Shown here piece by piece: positions 1-9,078 of a stretch of 40,859 nucleotides of DNA; the stretch's first letter is position 1; the number at the start of each line of letters is the position of its first letter. The translations under genes were made by a program, and so were the position numbers. Location: positions 1 through 40,859 of the forward strand of contig DXBO01000011.1 of assembly GCA_019116485.1 (NCBI GenBank), in the 5' to 3' direction. Source of the stretch: Candidatus Gemmiger excrementavium (lineage in GTDB: Bacteria; Bacillota; Clostridia; Oscillospirales; Ruminococcaceae). The notes under the pieces were generated by a model. That model was given only the letters and a program-made list of their open reading frames with translations, had not been told where the DNA came from and made no database searches.

Positions 1-1481
1 ACTTCATCCGCAACAAGTTCCGGGTCAAGGGCGATACAGTGGATATCCACTTGGCCTACAATGATGAATTTGCCATCCGGGTGGAGTTTTTTGGCGATGA
101 GGTAGACCGTATCATTGAGTTTGACCCGCTGACCGGCGAACACAAAAATGTGGTACGCCATGTGGCCATCTTCCCGGCCAGCCACTACATCGTCGGGCCG
201 GAAAAAATGCAGGAAGGCCTTGCCAAAATTGCGGTGGAACTGGAACGGCAGGTCAAACAATTCACCGCGGAAGGCAAGCTGCTGGAAGCCCAGCGCATTC
301 AGCAGCGTACCAACTACGATATGGAGATGCTGCAGGAAGTCGGCATGTGCAAGGGCATCGAGAACTATTCGGCGGTGCTGTCCGGCAGGGCGCCCGGTTC
401 CACCCCCACCACACTTCTGGACTATTTCCCCGAGGATTTCCTGCTCATGGTGGACGAGAGCCATGTGATGCTGCCCCAGGTGAGAGGTATGTACGGCGGG
501 GACTACAGCCGCAAAAAGACGCTGGTGGAGTATGGTTTCCGTCTGCCTTCGGCTTTCGACAACCGTCCCCTGCGCTTTGAGGAATTCGAGAAAAAGGTCC
601 ATCAGAAAATATTCGTTTCGGCCACACCAGGTGAGTATGAGCGCCAGCATTCCAGCCGGGTAGCGGAGCAAGTCATTCGTCCCACAGGGCTGTTGGACCC
701 GCTGATTCTGGTACGCCCGGTAGAGGGCCAGATCGAGGACCTGCTGGGCGAGATTCGTTTGCGCATTGACCGGGGAGAGCGTGCTCTGGTCACTACCTTG
801 ACTGTAAAAATGGCGGAGGACCTCACCGATTACCTGGAAGAACACGGGGTCAAGACCAAATATATGCACCATGAGGTGGATACCTTTGAACGTATGGAGA
901 TCATCAAGGACCTGCGGGTGGGCGCCATCGATGTGATCGTGGGCATCAACCTGCTGCGCGAAGGCCTGGACCTGCCGGAGGTTTCGTTGATTGCCATTCT
1001 GGACGCCGACAAAGAAGGCTTCCTGCGCAGCGAGACCAGTCTGATCCAGACCATTGGCCGTGCGGCCCGCAATGCCAACGGTGTAGTGCTGATGTATGCC
1101 GACGAGGTTACCCCCAGCATGGAACGAGCCATCATGGAGACGGAACGCCGTCGTGCCATCCAGGATGCCTACAACAAAGAACACGGCATTACCCCTAAGA
1201 CCATCGTCAAGGCCATCGGCGAAGGGCTGGAAATCAGCATGAGCGAGGAAAACAAACGCATGCGCCAGCACCGTATGAGCCGTGCCGAGCGCCAGCAGAC
1301 CATTGAGCGCATGACCAAGGAAATGAAAGAGGCTGCACGGCTGCTGCAGTTTGAACTGGCGGCCCAGCTGCGGGATGAGATCGCCCGGCTGGAGCGGGGC
1401 GAAGACCCTACCGTCGCCGATGCCAGCGAGCGCAAGGCCGCAGCCAAGACCCGTAAGGGCAGGAGGAAATACAAGAATTGA
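1..1481 (+). CDS. uvrB: UvrABC excinuclease subunit B (3' part, cut by the window edge)
   Basis: UvrB is the helicase-like damage-verification subunit of nucleotide excision repair. It is loaded by UvrA and hands the lesion to UvrC. The frame is open from base 3, so about 490 residues are present; full-length UvrB is usually about 660-670, so the N-terminal Walker A and beta-hairpin lie outside the window. Visible motifs are the DESH Walker B box near base 455, [10 protein letters not shown] near 610, the helicase motif V and VI region ([14 protein letters not shown], then QTIGRAARN) at about 945-1080, and a C-terminal UVR domain ([15 protein letters not shown]) that binds UvrC and UvrA. The stop overlaps the uvrA start, so the two are translationally coupled. 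Identification is secure; only the truncation limits it. Confidence 0.98.
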   Translation, partial: FIRNKFRVKGDTVDIHLAYNDEFAIRVEFFGDEVDRIIEFDPLTGEHKNVVRHVAIFPASHYIVGPEKMQEGLAKIAVELERQVKQFTAEGKLLEAQRIQQRTNYDMEMLQEVGMCKGIENYSAVLSGRAPGSTPTTLLDYFPEDFLLMVDESHVMLPQVRGMYGGDYSRKKTLVEYGFRLPSAFDNRPLRFEEFEKKVHQKIFVSATPGEYERQHSSRVAEQVIRPTGLLDPLILVRPVEGQIEDLLGEIRLRIDRGERALVTTLTVKMAEDLTDYLEEHGVKTKYMHHEVDTFERMEIIKDLRVGAIDVIVGINLLREGLDLPEVSLIAILDADKEGFLRSETSLIQTIGRAARNANGVVLMYADEVTPSMERAIMETERRRAIQDAYNKEHGITPKTIVKAIGEGLEISMSEENKRMRQHRMSRAERQQTIERMTKEMKEAARLLQFELAAQLRDEIARLERGEDPTVADASERKAAAKTRKGRRKYKN

Positions 1482-4378
1482 GTACCGAACCCAAAGAGAC
1501 CAAGCGCCGTTCCAAAATTCAGATCGACCCCAATAACCGCATCGTCATCAAGGGTGCGCGGGAGCACAACCTGAAAAATGTGGATTTGACGCTGCCCCGA
1601 AACAAGCTCATCGTCATGACCGGTTTGTCCGGCTCCGGCAAATCCAGCCTGGCCTTTGACACCATTTTTGCCGACGGCCAGCGCCGGTATATGGAGAGCC
1701 TTTCCAGCTATGCCCGCCAGTTCCTGGGCCAGATGGAAAAGCCCGACGTGGACGAGATCACCGGCCTTTCGCCGGCCATCTCTATAGACCAGAAGACCAC
1801 CAGCCACAATCCGCGTTCCACGGTGGGTACCGTCACGGAAATTTATGACTACCTGCGCCTGATGTATGCCCGTATCGGCGTGCCGCACTGTCCCATCTGC
1901 GGGCGGGAGATCACCCAGCAGTCCATCGACGAAATGGTGGACGAGGTGCTCAAACTGCCCGAGCGCACCCGGTTCCAGGTGCTGGCGCCGGTGGTGCGGG
2001 GACGCAAAGGCACCCAGGCAAAGGAACTGGACGCCGCCCGCCGCGCGGGCTTTGCCCGGGTACGGGTAGACGGCAACCTGTACGATCTCAGCGAAGAGAT
2101 CAGTCTGGAAAAGAACATCAAGCATACTGTGGAGATTGTAGTGGACCGCCTGGTCATCAGTGATTCCATCCGCACCCGTCTGGCTGATTCCATTGAGACG
2201 GCGCTGGCCCAGGCGGGCGGTCTGGTGGTCATCGACGTGATCGGCGGGGAACCCATGACCTTCAGCCAAAGTTACGCCTGTCCCGAACACGGCGTTTCGG
2301 TGGAGGAACTGACCCCCCGTATGTTCAGCTTCAACAATCCCTTTGGCGCCTGCGAAAAGTGTACCGGTCTGGGTACTTTCATGAAAGTGGACCCGGCCCG
2401 TATCATCCCTGACAAGCGAAAATCCATCCGGGAAAGTGCCATCAAAGCCAGCGGCTGGTATTATGCGGAAGGGTCTATCTCAGAGATGACCTATATTGCC
2501 CTTGGCAAGCGCTATGGCTTTACACTGGACACCCCCATCAAGGAATTCAGCAAAGAAGCGCTGCACGCACTGCTCTACGGCACCGGCGAAGAACGCATCG
2601 AGATGCAGCGCGAAAGCATGTTCGGCTCCGGCACCTACTACAACCAGTTCGAGGGCATCATCCCCAACCTGGAACGCCGTTTCCGGGAGACCAGCAGCGA
2701 ATGGGTCAAAGAGGAAATCGCCCTGGTCATGTCCAGCGAGGAGTGCCCCGCCTGCCATGGCCGCCGCCTGAAACCCACCAGCCTGGCCGTGACGGTAGGA
2801 GGCATCAACATCGCGGATTTCTGCGACAAGAGCGTCAGCGAGGAACTGGAATTTATCAAGACCGCCAAGGTCAGTGAGCGGGACGAGATGATCGGTGCAC
2901 CGATTTTCAAGGAAGTAAAGGAACGTTTAGGCTTTCTGCAGAGTGTGGGGCTGGGATATCTGACCCTTTCCCGTGGCGCGGCATCCTTGTCCGGCGGCGA
3001 AAGCCAGCGTATCCGCCTGGCTACCCAGATCGGCAGCGCCCTGACCGGCGTACTCTATGTGTTGGATGAACCCAGCATCGGCCTGCACCAGCGGGACAAC
3101 GACAAACTGATCGCCACCATGAAGCGTCTGCGGGACCTGGGTAACACCCTGATCGTGGTGGAACACGACGAGGATACCATGCGCCAGGCCGATTATATCG
3201 TAGATGTGGGCCCCGGCGCGGGTGTACACGGCGGTGAGATCGTAGCGGCAGGCAGTGTGGCAGATATCTGCAAGGTCAAACGCAGCGTTACCGGCGCCTA
3301 TCTGTCAGGCCGCAAGTACGTAGAGGTGCCGGAAACACGCCGTGAAGGCAACGGGAAGTCGTTGCGCATTGTCAAGGCGCATGAAAACAACTTGCAGGAT
3401 ATCACGGTGGAGTTTCCCCTGGGCAAGATGATCTGTGTGACCGGTGTGTCCGGCTCCGGCAAGTCTACTCTGGTCAACGAAATTCTGTACAAGACGTTGG
3501 CAGCCGCCCTAAACGGAGCCCGCAGCCGTCCCGGCCAGTGCGAGGAGGTTCAGGGCATGGAATGGGTGGACAAGGTCATCGGCATCGACCAGTCGCCCAT
3601 TGGCCGCACACCTCGCTCCAATCCGGCCACGTATACCGGCGTGTTCAGTGATATCCGTGCACTGTTTGCCTCCACCCAGGACGCCAAGATGCGGGGGTAC
3701 GGTCCGGGACGGTTCAGTTTCAACGTCAAGGGCGGCCGCTGCGAAGCCTGTGAGGGCGGCGGCATATTGCAGATCGAAATGCATTTCCTGCCCGATATCT
3801 ATGTGCCCTGTGATGTCTGCAAGGGCAAGCGCTACAACCGGGAGACGCTGGAAGTCAAATATAAAGATAAAAGCATCTCCGATGTGCTGGATATGACGGT
3901 GGAGGAAGCCTGTGTCTTCTTTGCCAACATCCCCAAAATCGCCCGCAAACTGCAGACGATTCAGGAAGTGGGCCTTGGGTATATCCAGCTGGGGCAGGCA
4001 GCAACCACTCTTTCGGGCGGCGAAGCTCAGCGCGTGAAACTGGCCAACGAACTGGCCCGGCGTGGAACCGGCCAGACGGTCTATATTCTGGACGAACCCA
4101 CCACCGGTCTGCATGTGGCGGACGTTCACCGCTTGGTCAAGGTGTTGGACAAACTGGTGGATGCCGGTAATACTGTTATCGTCATTGAACACAATCTGGA
4201 TGTCATCAAGCGGGCTGACTATATCATCGACCTGGGGCCGGAAGGCGGCAGCGGCGGTGGCCGTATTGTGGCCACCGGCACGCCGGAGGAAGTGGCGCAG
4301 AACCCTGCTTCTTTCACCGGGCAGTATCTCAGGCCCATGCTGGAGCGTGCCAAGGCGCTGCAAGCCAAAACTGAATAA
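1478..4378 (+). CDS. uvrA: UvrABC excinuclease subunit A
   Basis: UvrA is the ABC-type ATPase dimer that scans DNA for bulky lesions and loads UvrB. The gene encodes 966 residues, a normal length. It starts at TTG 1478 inside the uvrB stop (TTGA overlap), with AGGAGG at 1461-1466. It has two Walker A motifs (GLSGSGKSS at residues 49-57, GVSGSGKST at 656-664) and two ABC signatures (LSGGESQR and LSGGEAQR). The C-terminal zinc module is complete (C755, C758, C778, C781). The first zinc module reads C268-x2-H271 and C292-x2-C295, so one of the usual four cysteines is a histidine. I recall the same CPEH form in other Clostridia, so it is likely a functional variant. A terminator follows directly. 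Confidence 0.98.
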   Translation: MSTEPKETKRRSKIQIDPNNRIVIKGAREHNLKNVDLTLPRNKLIVMTGLSGSGKSSLAFDTIFADGQRRYMESLSSYARQFLGQMEKPDVDEITGLSPAISIDQKTTSHNPRSTVGTVTEIYDYLRLMYARIGVPHCPICGREITQQSIDEMVDEVLKLPERTRFQVLAPVVRGRKGTQAKELDAARRAGFARVRVDGNLYDLSEEISLEKNIKHTVEIVVDRLVISDSIRTRLADSIETALAQAGGLVVIDVIGGEPMTFSQSYACPEHGVSVEELTPRMFSFNNPFGACEKCTGLGTFMKVDPARIIPDKRKSIRESAIKASGWYYAEGSISEMTYIALGKRYGFTLDTPIKEFSKEALHALLYGTGEERIEMQRESMFGSGTYYNQFEGIIPNLERRFRETSSEWVKEEIALVMSSEECPACHGRRLKPTSLAVTVGGINIADFCDKSVSEELEFIKTAKVSERDEMIGAPIFKEVKERLGFLQSVGLGYLTLSRGAASLSGGESQRIRLATQIGSALTGVLYVLDEPSIGLHQRDNDKLIATMKRLRDLGNTLIVVEHDEDTMRQADYIVDVGPGAGVHGGEIVAAGSVADICKVKRSVTGAYLSGRKYVEVPETRREGNGKSLRIVKAHENNLQDITVEFPLGKMICVTGVSGSGKSTLVNEILYKTLAAALNGARSRPGQCEEVQGMEWVDKVIGIDQSPIGRTPRSNPATYTGVFSDIRALFASTQDAKMRGYGPGRFSFNVKGGRCEACEGGGILQIEMHFLPDIYVPCDVCKGKRYNRETLEVKYKDKSISDVLDMTVEEACVFFANIPKIARKLQTIQEVGLGYIQLGQAATTLSGGEAQRVKLANELARRGTGQTVYILDEPTTGLHVADVHRLVKVLDKLVDAGNTVIVIEHNLDVIKRADYIIDLGPEGGSGGGRIVATGTPEEVAQNPASFTGQYLRPMLERAKALQAKTE

Positions 4379-4383
4379 ACGGC

Positions 4384-4420
4384 GGGAGCGTTTCTCTTGG
4401 GGAGGAACGCTCCCATTTTT
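4384..4420 (+). terminator. Rho-independent terminator after uvrA
   Basis: A perfect 9-bp stem (GGGAGCGTT at 4384-4392 with AACGCTCCC at 4406-4414) with a 13-nt loop is followed by ATTTTT. It lies 6 bases after the uvrA stop and separates uvrBA from the miaB operon. Confidence 0.9.
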
Positions 4421-4482
4421 GGGCTCGGCAGAGCGGCAAAACCACAGCATAGCGTGTAGGGTGAAAAAAGTTGACCTACCGC

Positions 4483-4511
4483 TTGTACTTTTGCACCCGA
4501 TTTGCTATACT
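4483..4511 (+). promoter_or_regulatory. Sigma-A type promoter for miaB
   Basis: TTGTAC at 4483-4488 and TATACT at 4506-4511 are separated by 17 bases. The -10 is preceded by TGC, giving an extended -10. The -10 also forms the left arm of a small dyad (TATAC at 4506-4510, GTATA at 4518-4522), which may be chance or an operator. It sits between the uvrA terminator and the miaB ribosome site, so it probably drives miaB through miaA. Confidence 0.7.
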
Positions 4512-4555
4512 AATACGGTATATTGGATTTGTGTGCCCTTTTAAGGAGAATTCAC

Positions 4556-5935
4556 TTGGAAAAACTGACCTATACCCATAATGAAGAAGCTGCCCGCACG
4601 CTGGCGGCCTATTATGAGACACCGCCCCTGGCCTTTGTGCGCAGCTACGGCTGCCAGCAGAATGTCAATGACGGGGAGAAAATTCGCGGCGTGCTGCAGG
4701 ATGTAGGCTACGGCCTGTGCGACACGCTGGAGGACGCCGACCTGATTCTGTTCAATACCTGCGCGGTGCGGGAACACGCCGAGCAGCGGGTGTTCGGCAA
4801 TATCGGTGCGCTGAAGAAGCTCAAGGAGCATAACCCGCGCCTGATGATCGGCGTCTGCGGGTGTATGGCCCAGCAACCCCACATTGTGGAAAAGCTGCGC
4901 CAGAGTTACCCCTATGTAGATCTGGTTTTCGGCGTGGACGGCATTGACCGTCTGCCGGCTATGCTGGCCGAGCGTATCCGCCGTGGCAAGCGCTATCTGG
5001 AACAGCCGGGGGAACGCAACGCCGTGGTGGAGGATTTGCCCATCCGCCGGGACTCCGGCTTCCGCGCATGGCTGCCGATCATGTATGGCTGTGACAATTT
5101 TTGCACCTACTGCATCGTGCCTTATGTGCGCGGGCGGGAGCGAAGCCGGGAACCCCAGGCCATTCTGGCAGAGTTTCGCGACTTGATTGCCCAGGGCTAT
5201 AAAGAGATCACGCTGCTGGGGCAGAACGTCAACAGTTACGGCAAGGGGCTGGAACAGCCCATCGACTTTGCCGACCTGCTCAATCTGCTGTGTGAAGTAC
5301 CGGGAGACTATCAGATTCGCTTCATGACCAGTCATCCCAAGGATGCCAGCCGCAAGCTGATCGATACCATAGCCGCCCAGGAACATCTGTGTAAGCATAT
5401 CCACTTGCCGGTGCAGTCGGGCAGTGATCGCTTGCTGAAAGAAATGAACCGCCATTATACGGTGGCCCAGTACCTGGAGCTGGTGGATTATGCCCGCCAA
5501 AAGATTCCCGGGGTGACTTTCTCCAGCGATATTATCGTAGGATTTCCCGGCGAAACAGAAGAAGATTTTGCCGCCACCCTGGACCTGGTGCGCCGGGTAG
5601 GGTATATGCAATTGTTCACTTTCATCTATTCCAAACGTACCGGCACCCCGGCTGCCAAGATGCCGGACCCCACTACCCATGCCGAAAAGGCCGCCCGCAT
5701 GGAACGGCTGCTGCGCACTCAGGATGAGTATGCCTTCGCGGCCACCGCTGCTATGGCAGGCCAGACCGTCCGCGTGTTGGTGGAGGGGGCGGGCCGCACC
5801 CCCGGCACCCTGAACGGTCGGTTGGACAACAATCTGGTGGTGGAGTTCCCGGCGCCGGAAACGCTGATCGGCCAATGGGCCCGGGTGCATCTGACCGGTT
5901 CCCGCGCCGCGCTGCTGACCGGGGAACTTGTCTGA
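4556..5935 (+). CDS. miaB: tRNA-2-methylthio-N6-dimethylallyladenosine synthase MiaB
   Basis: MiaB is a radical-SAM methylthiotransferase. It converts i6A37 of tRNAs reading UNN codons to ms2i6A37, acting after MiaA, which is encoded five genes downstream in this cluster. The N-terminal domain carries the three cysteines of the auxiliary cluster (C33 in SYGCQQN, C69 in FNTCAVRE, C103 in CGCMAQQ). The radical-SAM motif is C179-x3-C183-x2-C186 in YGCDNFCTYC. The C-terminus is a TRAM domain. I chose TTG 4556 because AAGGAG at 4543-4548 lies 7 bases upstream; an ATG at 4523 would precede the ribosome site. That gives 459 residues, typical for MiaB. The order miaB-ymcA-mutS-mutL matches Bacillus subtilis apart from missing cotE. 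Confidence 0.96.
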   Translation: MEKLTYTHNEEAARTLAAYYETPPLAFVRSYGCQQNVNDGEKIRGVLQDVGYGLCDTLEDADLILFNTCAVREHAEQRVFGNIGALKKLKEHNPRLMIGVCGCMAQQPHIVEKLRQSYPYVDLVFGVDGIDRLPAMLAERIRRGKRYLEQPGERNAVVEDLPIRRDSGFRAWLPIMYGCDNFCTYCIVPYVRGRERSREPQAILAEFRDLIAQGYKEITLLGQNVNSYGKGLEQPIDFADLLNLLCEVPGDYQIRFMTSHPKDASRKLIDTIAAQEHLCKHIHLPVQSGSDRLLKEMNRHYTVAQYLELVDYARQKIPGVTFSSDIIVGFPGETEEDFAATLDLVRRVGYMQLFTFIYSKRTGTPAAKMPDPTTHAEKAARMERLLRTQDEYAFAATAAMAGQTVRVLVEGAGRTPGTLNGRLDNNLVVEFPAPETLIGQWARVHLTGSRAALLTGELV

Positions 5936-5987
5936 GTTTCTTTGCAAATTCTTCATTTTATCAACAACAATAAGGAGTATTCTGACT

Positions 5988-6395
5988 ATGGATTGTATGG
6001 ATCTTTTCAAAAAAGCTGCTGCCGCGATGCAGACCGACCCCCGTTATCTGGAACTGGACGCTGCCCGCCGGGAAAATGACGCCGACCAGGAACTGCAGGG
6101 CCTGATCGGGGAGTTCAACCTGGCCCGGCTGGACCTGAACAACGAGAGTGCCAAGGCCGAGACCGACGCAGCCCATGTGGCGGAACTGAACCAGCGTATC
6201 AATGACCTGTACAGCCAGATCATGGCCAGCGAGGGTATGGTGCGCTACAACGCCGCCAAGGCCGAGTGCGAGGCGATGGTCAGCTATATCGATGCCATCA
6301 TCAATACTGCCATGAACGGCGGCGATCCCATGACGGTACAGCAGCCCCAGGGCAGCTGCACCGGCAGCTGCTCTACCTGCGGGGGCTGCCACTGA
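5988..6395 (+). CDS. YlbF/YmcA-family protein with Cys-rich C-terminal tail
   Basis: This is a 135-residue helical protein of the YlbF/YmcA family (Com_YlbF). In B. subtilis YmcA and YlbF, together with YaaT, form an Fe-S-carrying complex that affects RNase Y-dependent mRNA maturation, competence and sporulation. The position between miaB and mutS is that of ymcA, which favours that orthology. The first 110 residues look like a helical hairpin (residues such as AELNQRINDLYSQIMASEGM). The tail has C124, C128, C131 and C134 and ends in His, suggesting metal or cluster binding. The start is ATG 5988 with AAGGAG at 5972-5977; a second ATG at 5997 is too far from it. Whether it acts with RNase Y in this organism is inference. 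Confidence 0.85.
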   Translation: MDCMDLFKKAAAAMQTDPRYLELDAARRENDADQELQGLIGEFNLARLDLNNESAKAETDAAHVAELNQRINDLYSQIMASEGMVRYNAAKAECEAMVSYIDAIINTAMNGGDPMTVQQPQGSCTGSCSTCGGCH

Positions 6396-6444
6396 CCCTT
6401 TTGCCGTAACCGCGTTGTTGTATATAGAAACAGGAGTGTGAAAC

Positions 6445-9063
6445 ATGGCCGAACAAGCAGTATCGCCCATGATGCAACAGTATTTTGAGATCAAAAAACA
6501 GCATCCCAACGAAATCCTCTTCTACCGCGTGGGGGATTTTTATGAGATGTTTTACGATGACGCGCTGACGGCTTCCCGCGAACTGGAACTGACCCTGACC
6601 GGCAAGAACTGCGGCAAGGAGGAACGCGCCCCCATGTGCGGTGTGCCGTTCCATTCCTATGAGACCTATATGGCCCGGCTCATTGCCAAAGGGTACAAGG
6701 TGGCCATCTGCGAACAAGTGGAAGACCCGGCCCTGGCCAAAGGGTTGGTCAAACGGGATATTATCCGCGTGGTCACGCCGGGCACCGTCATTGAGAGCAG
6801 CATGCTGGCCGAAGATAAAAACAACTATCTTTGCAGCATCTATTGCAAACGCCGGCGGGGGCACTGGCAGGCGGGTATCTGCTTTGCCGATATCTCCACT
6901 GGCGAAGCCCGGGCCACCGAATTGAATGCCGAAAAAATCGGTGGCGCCGTTATCACTGAATTGTGCCGGTATATGCCCAGCGAAATTCTGATCTGCCCGG
7001 CCATGCTGGATTTCAAGGATGTAACAGCTTACATCAAGCAGCACACCAGCGCCCTGGTGGAGCTGCGGGAGGATGCCTGTTACCGTGATACCGTGATGGA
7101 AAGCACCATGGCCGATCAGTTTGGTGCCGACTGGCGCACTGCCCTGGGGTACGAGGGTGATACGCTGGTGCCCTATGCGGTGGCAGCGCTGCTCAATTAT
7201 TTGCAGGAAACGCAGAAGCACGGCCTGGAACGGATCAAGACCATTGAAAACTATGCCGATGCCCAGTACATGCGCCTGTCGCCCGTGACCCGGGCGAACC
7301 TGGAACTTACCGAAACCATGCGGGGCCGGGAAAAGCGCGGGACCCTGTTGTGGGTGCTGGACAAAACCGAGACTTCCATGGGCAAGCGGATGCTGCGCGC
7401 CTGGATCGAACAGCCATTGGTGGATGTGGCAGCCATCAACCGCCGTCTGGACGCTGTGCAGGCGCTGTATGCGGCCAACATCGCCCGGGCTGATTTGAAA
7501 GACGCACTCTCCCATGTGTTTGATATAGAGCGCTTGACGACCCGCATCCTGTACGGTTCGGCCACGCCCCGGGAGGTCAAGGCCCTGGGGGATACCTGTG
7601 CCTGTCTGCCCCAGGTCAAAGAGCAGGCAGCTGCCTGCGGTACAACGCTGCTGCAGGAACTGGCGGAGCAGATTGACCCGCTGAAGGACCTGCTGGAAAA
7701 AATCACCGCGGCACTGGTGGATGATCCCCCGGCTACGTTGAAGGACGGTGGTGCTATCCGTACCGGCTACAACAGCGAAGTGGACGAGTTGCGGGATATT
7801 ATGCACGGCGGCAAAGGCGTGCTGGCGGCCCTGGAGGCCAAACTGCGGGAAGAGACCGGTATTCCCAAACTGAAGATCGGCTTCAACAAGGTGTTTGGCT
7901 ACTACATTGAAGTCAGCCGCTCCTATGCCGATGCCGTCCCTGATACCTTTACCCGCAAGCAGACCCTGACCACCGGCGAGCGGTACATCACGCCGGAACT
8001 CAAGGAACTGGAGAACAAGATTCTGGGCGCCAACGAGCGGCTGCTGGTTTTGGAACACCAGCTGTTTGCCGATCTGCTCAGCGAAATATCGTCTCAGATC
8101 GTGCGCATCCAGCGCACCGCCCTGGCTGTAGCCCAGTTGGACGTGCTGGCCGGTTTTGCCGAGGTGGCACTGCAGAACAATTATGTGCACCCCACGGTGG
8201 ACGACAGCGGCGTGATCGATATTCAGGAGGGGCGGCACCCTGTCATTGAGCAGATGCTCAAGGGCAGCCTGTTTGTGCCCAACGACACGCTGCTGGATGA
8301 GGGCGAAAACCGCATGCTGCTCATCACCGGCCCCAACATGGCCGGCAAATCTACCTTTATGCGTCAGAACGCCCTGATTGCCCTGATGGCGCAGATCGGC
8401 TGCTTTGTACCGGCGTCCTGTGCGCAGATCGGTGTGGTGGACGCGATCTTCACCCGCGTGGGTGCTTCGGACGATTTGGCCGCCGGTCAGTCCACCTTTA
8501 TGGTGGAGATGACCGAGGTAGCGGAGATTCTGCGCCATGCCAGCAAGGACAGCCTGGTCATTCTGGATGAGATTGGCCGCGGCACCTCGACTTTTGACGG
8601 CATGAGCATCGCCCGGGCTGTGGTAGAATACATCTGTGACAATATCGGCTGCAAGACGCTGTTCGCCACACACTACCATGAACTGACCGGCATGGACAAA
8701 GACATCTACGGCGTCAAAAATTACAACATCGCCGTCAAAAAGCGGGGTGAAGACATCACTTTCCTGCGGCGCATTGTGCCGGGGCCCGCGGATGACAGCT
8801 ATGGTATCGAGGTGGCCAAACTGGCCGGTCTGCCCGGCAGTGTGACCAAGCGTGCCCACGCGGTGCTGCGCCAGCTGGAAGCCAGTGCCCCGGGGCGTCA
8901 TAACACCATGCAGCTGGATTTTGATACGCTGGAAGCCTACAACAACCCCAGTGTGCCCAGCGAGGTGGTGGATAAGCTCCACAGTGTGGACATTGAGACG
9001 CTGACCCCCCTGGAAGCGCTGAACTTCCTCTATGAACTGAAAACTGTACTGGACAAAAAATAA
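6445..9063 (+). CDS. mutS: DNA mismatch repair protein MutS
   Basis: MutS recognises mismatches and small loops and recruits MutL. The 872-residue length is standard. The mismatch-reading Phe-x-Glu motif is F32-Y33-E34 in VGDFYEMF. The ATPase has Walker A GPNMAGKST at residues 629-637, the DDLAAGQSTFMVEM signature, the Walker B region LVILDEIGRGTSTFDG and the ATHYHEL motif. Near the C-terminus MQLDF resembles a sliding-clamp-binding peptide. The start is ATG 6445 with CAGGAG 8 bases upstream. It is 49 bases after the YmcA-like gene and 15 bases before mutL, in one operon. Confidence 0.98.
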   Translation: MAEQAVSPMMQQYFEIKKQHPNEILFYRVGDFYEMFYDDALTASRELELTLTGKNCGKEERAPMCGVPFHSYETYMARLIAKGYKVAICEQVEDPALAKGLVKRDIIRVVTPGTVIESSMLAEDKNNYLCSIYCKRRRGHWQAGICFADISTGEARATELNAEKIGGAVITELCRYMPSEILICPAMLDFKDVTAYIKQHTSALVELREDACYRDTVMESTMADQFGADWRTALGYEGDTLVPYAVAALLNYLQETQKHGLERIKTIENYADAQYMRLSPVTRANLELTETMRGREKRGTLLWVLDKTETSMGKRMLRAWIEQPLVDVAAINRRLDAVQALYAANIARADLKDALSHVFDIERLTTRILYGSATPREVKALGDTCACLPQVKEQAAACGTTLLQELAEQIDPLKDLLEKITAALVDDPPATLKDGGAIRTGYNSEVDELRDIMHGGKGVLAALEAKLREETGIPKLKIGFNKVFGYYIEVSRSYADAVPDTFTRKQTLTTGERYITPELKELENKILGANERLLVLEHQLFADLLSEISSQIVRIQRTALAVAQLDVLAGFAEVALQNNYVHPTVDDSGVIDIQEGRHPVIEQMLKGSLFVPNDTLLDEGENRMLLITGPNMAGKSTFMRQNALIALMAQIGCFVPASCAQIGVVDAIFTRVGASDDLAAGQSTFMVEMTEVAEILRHASKDSLVILDEIGRGTSTFDGMSIARAVVEYICDNIGCKTLFATHYHELTGMDKDIYGVKNYNIAVKKRGEDITFLRRIVPGPADDSYGIEVAKLAGLPGSVTKRAHAVLRQLEASAPGRHNTMQLDFDTLEAYNNPSVPSEVVDKLHSVDIETLTPLEALNFLYELKTVLDKK

Positions 9064-9078
9064 AGGCAGGTGGGACCT

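Noticed and set aside
4471-4511. TTGACC at 4471 as the -35 of the miaB promoter
   Set aside because: It is 29 bases from TATACT, too far; TTGTAC at 4483 has the proper 17-base spacing.
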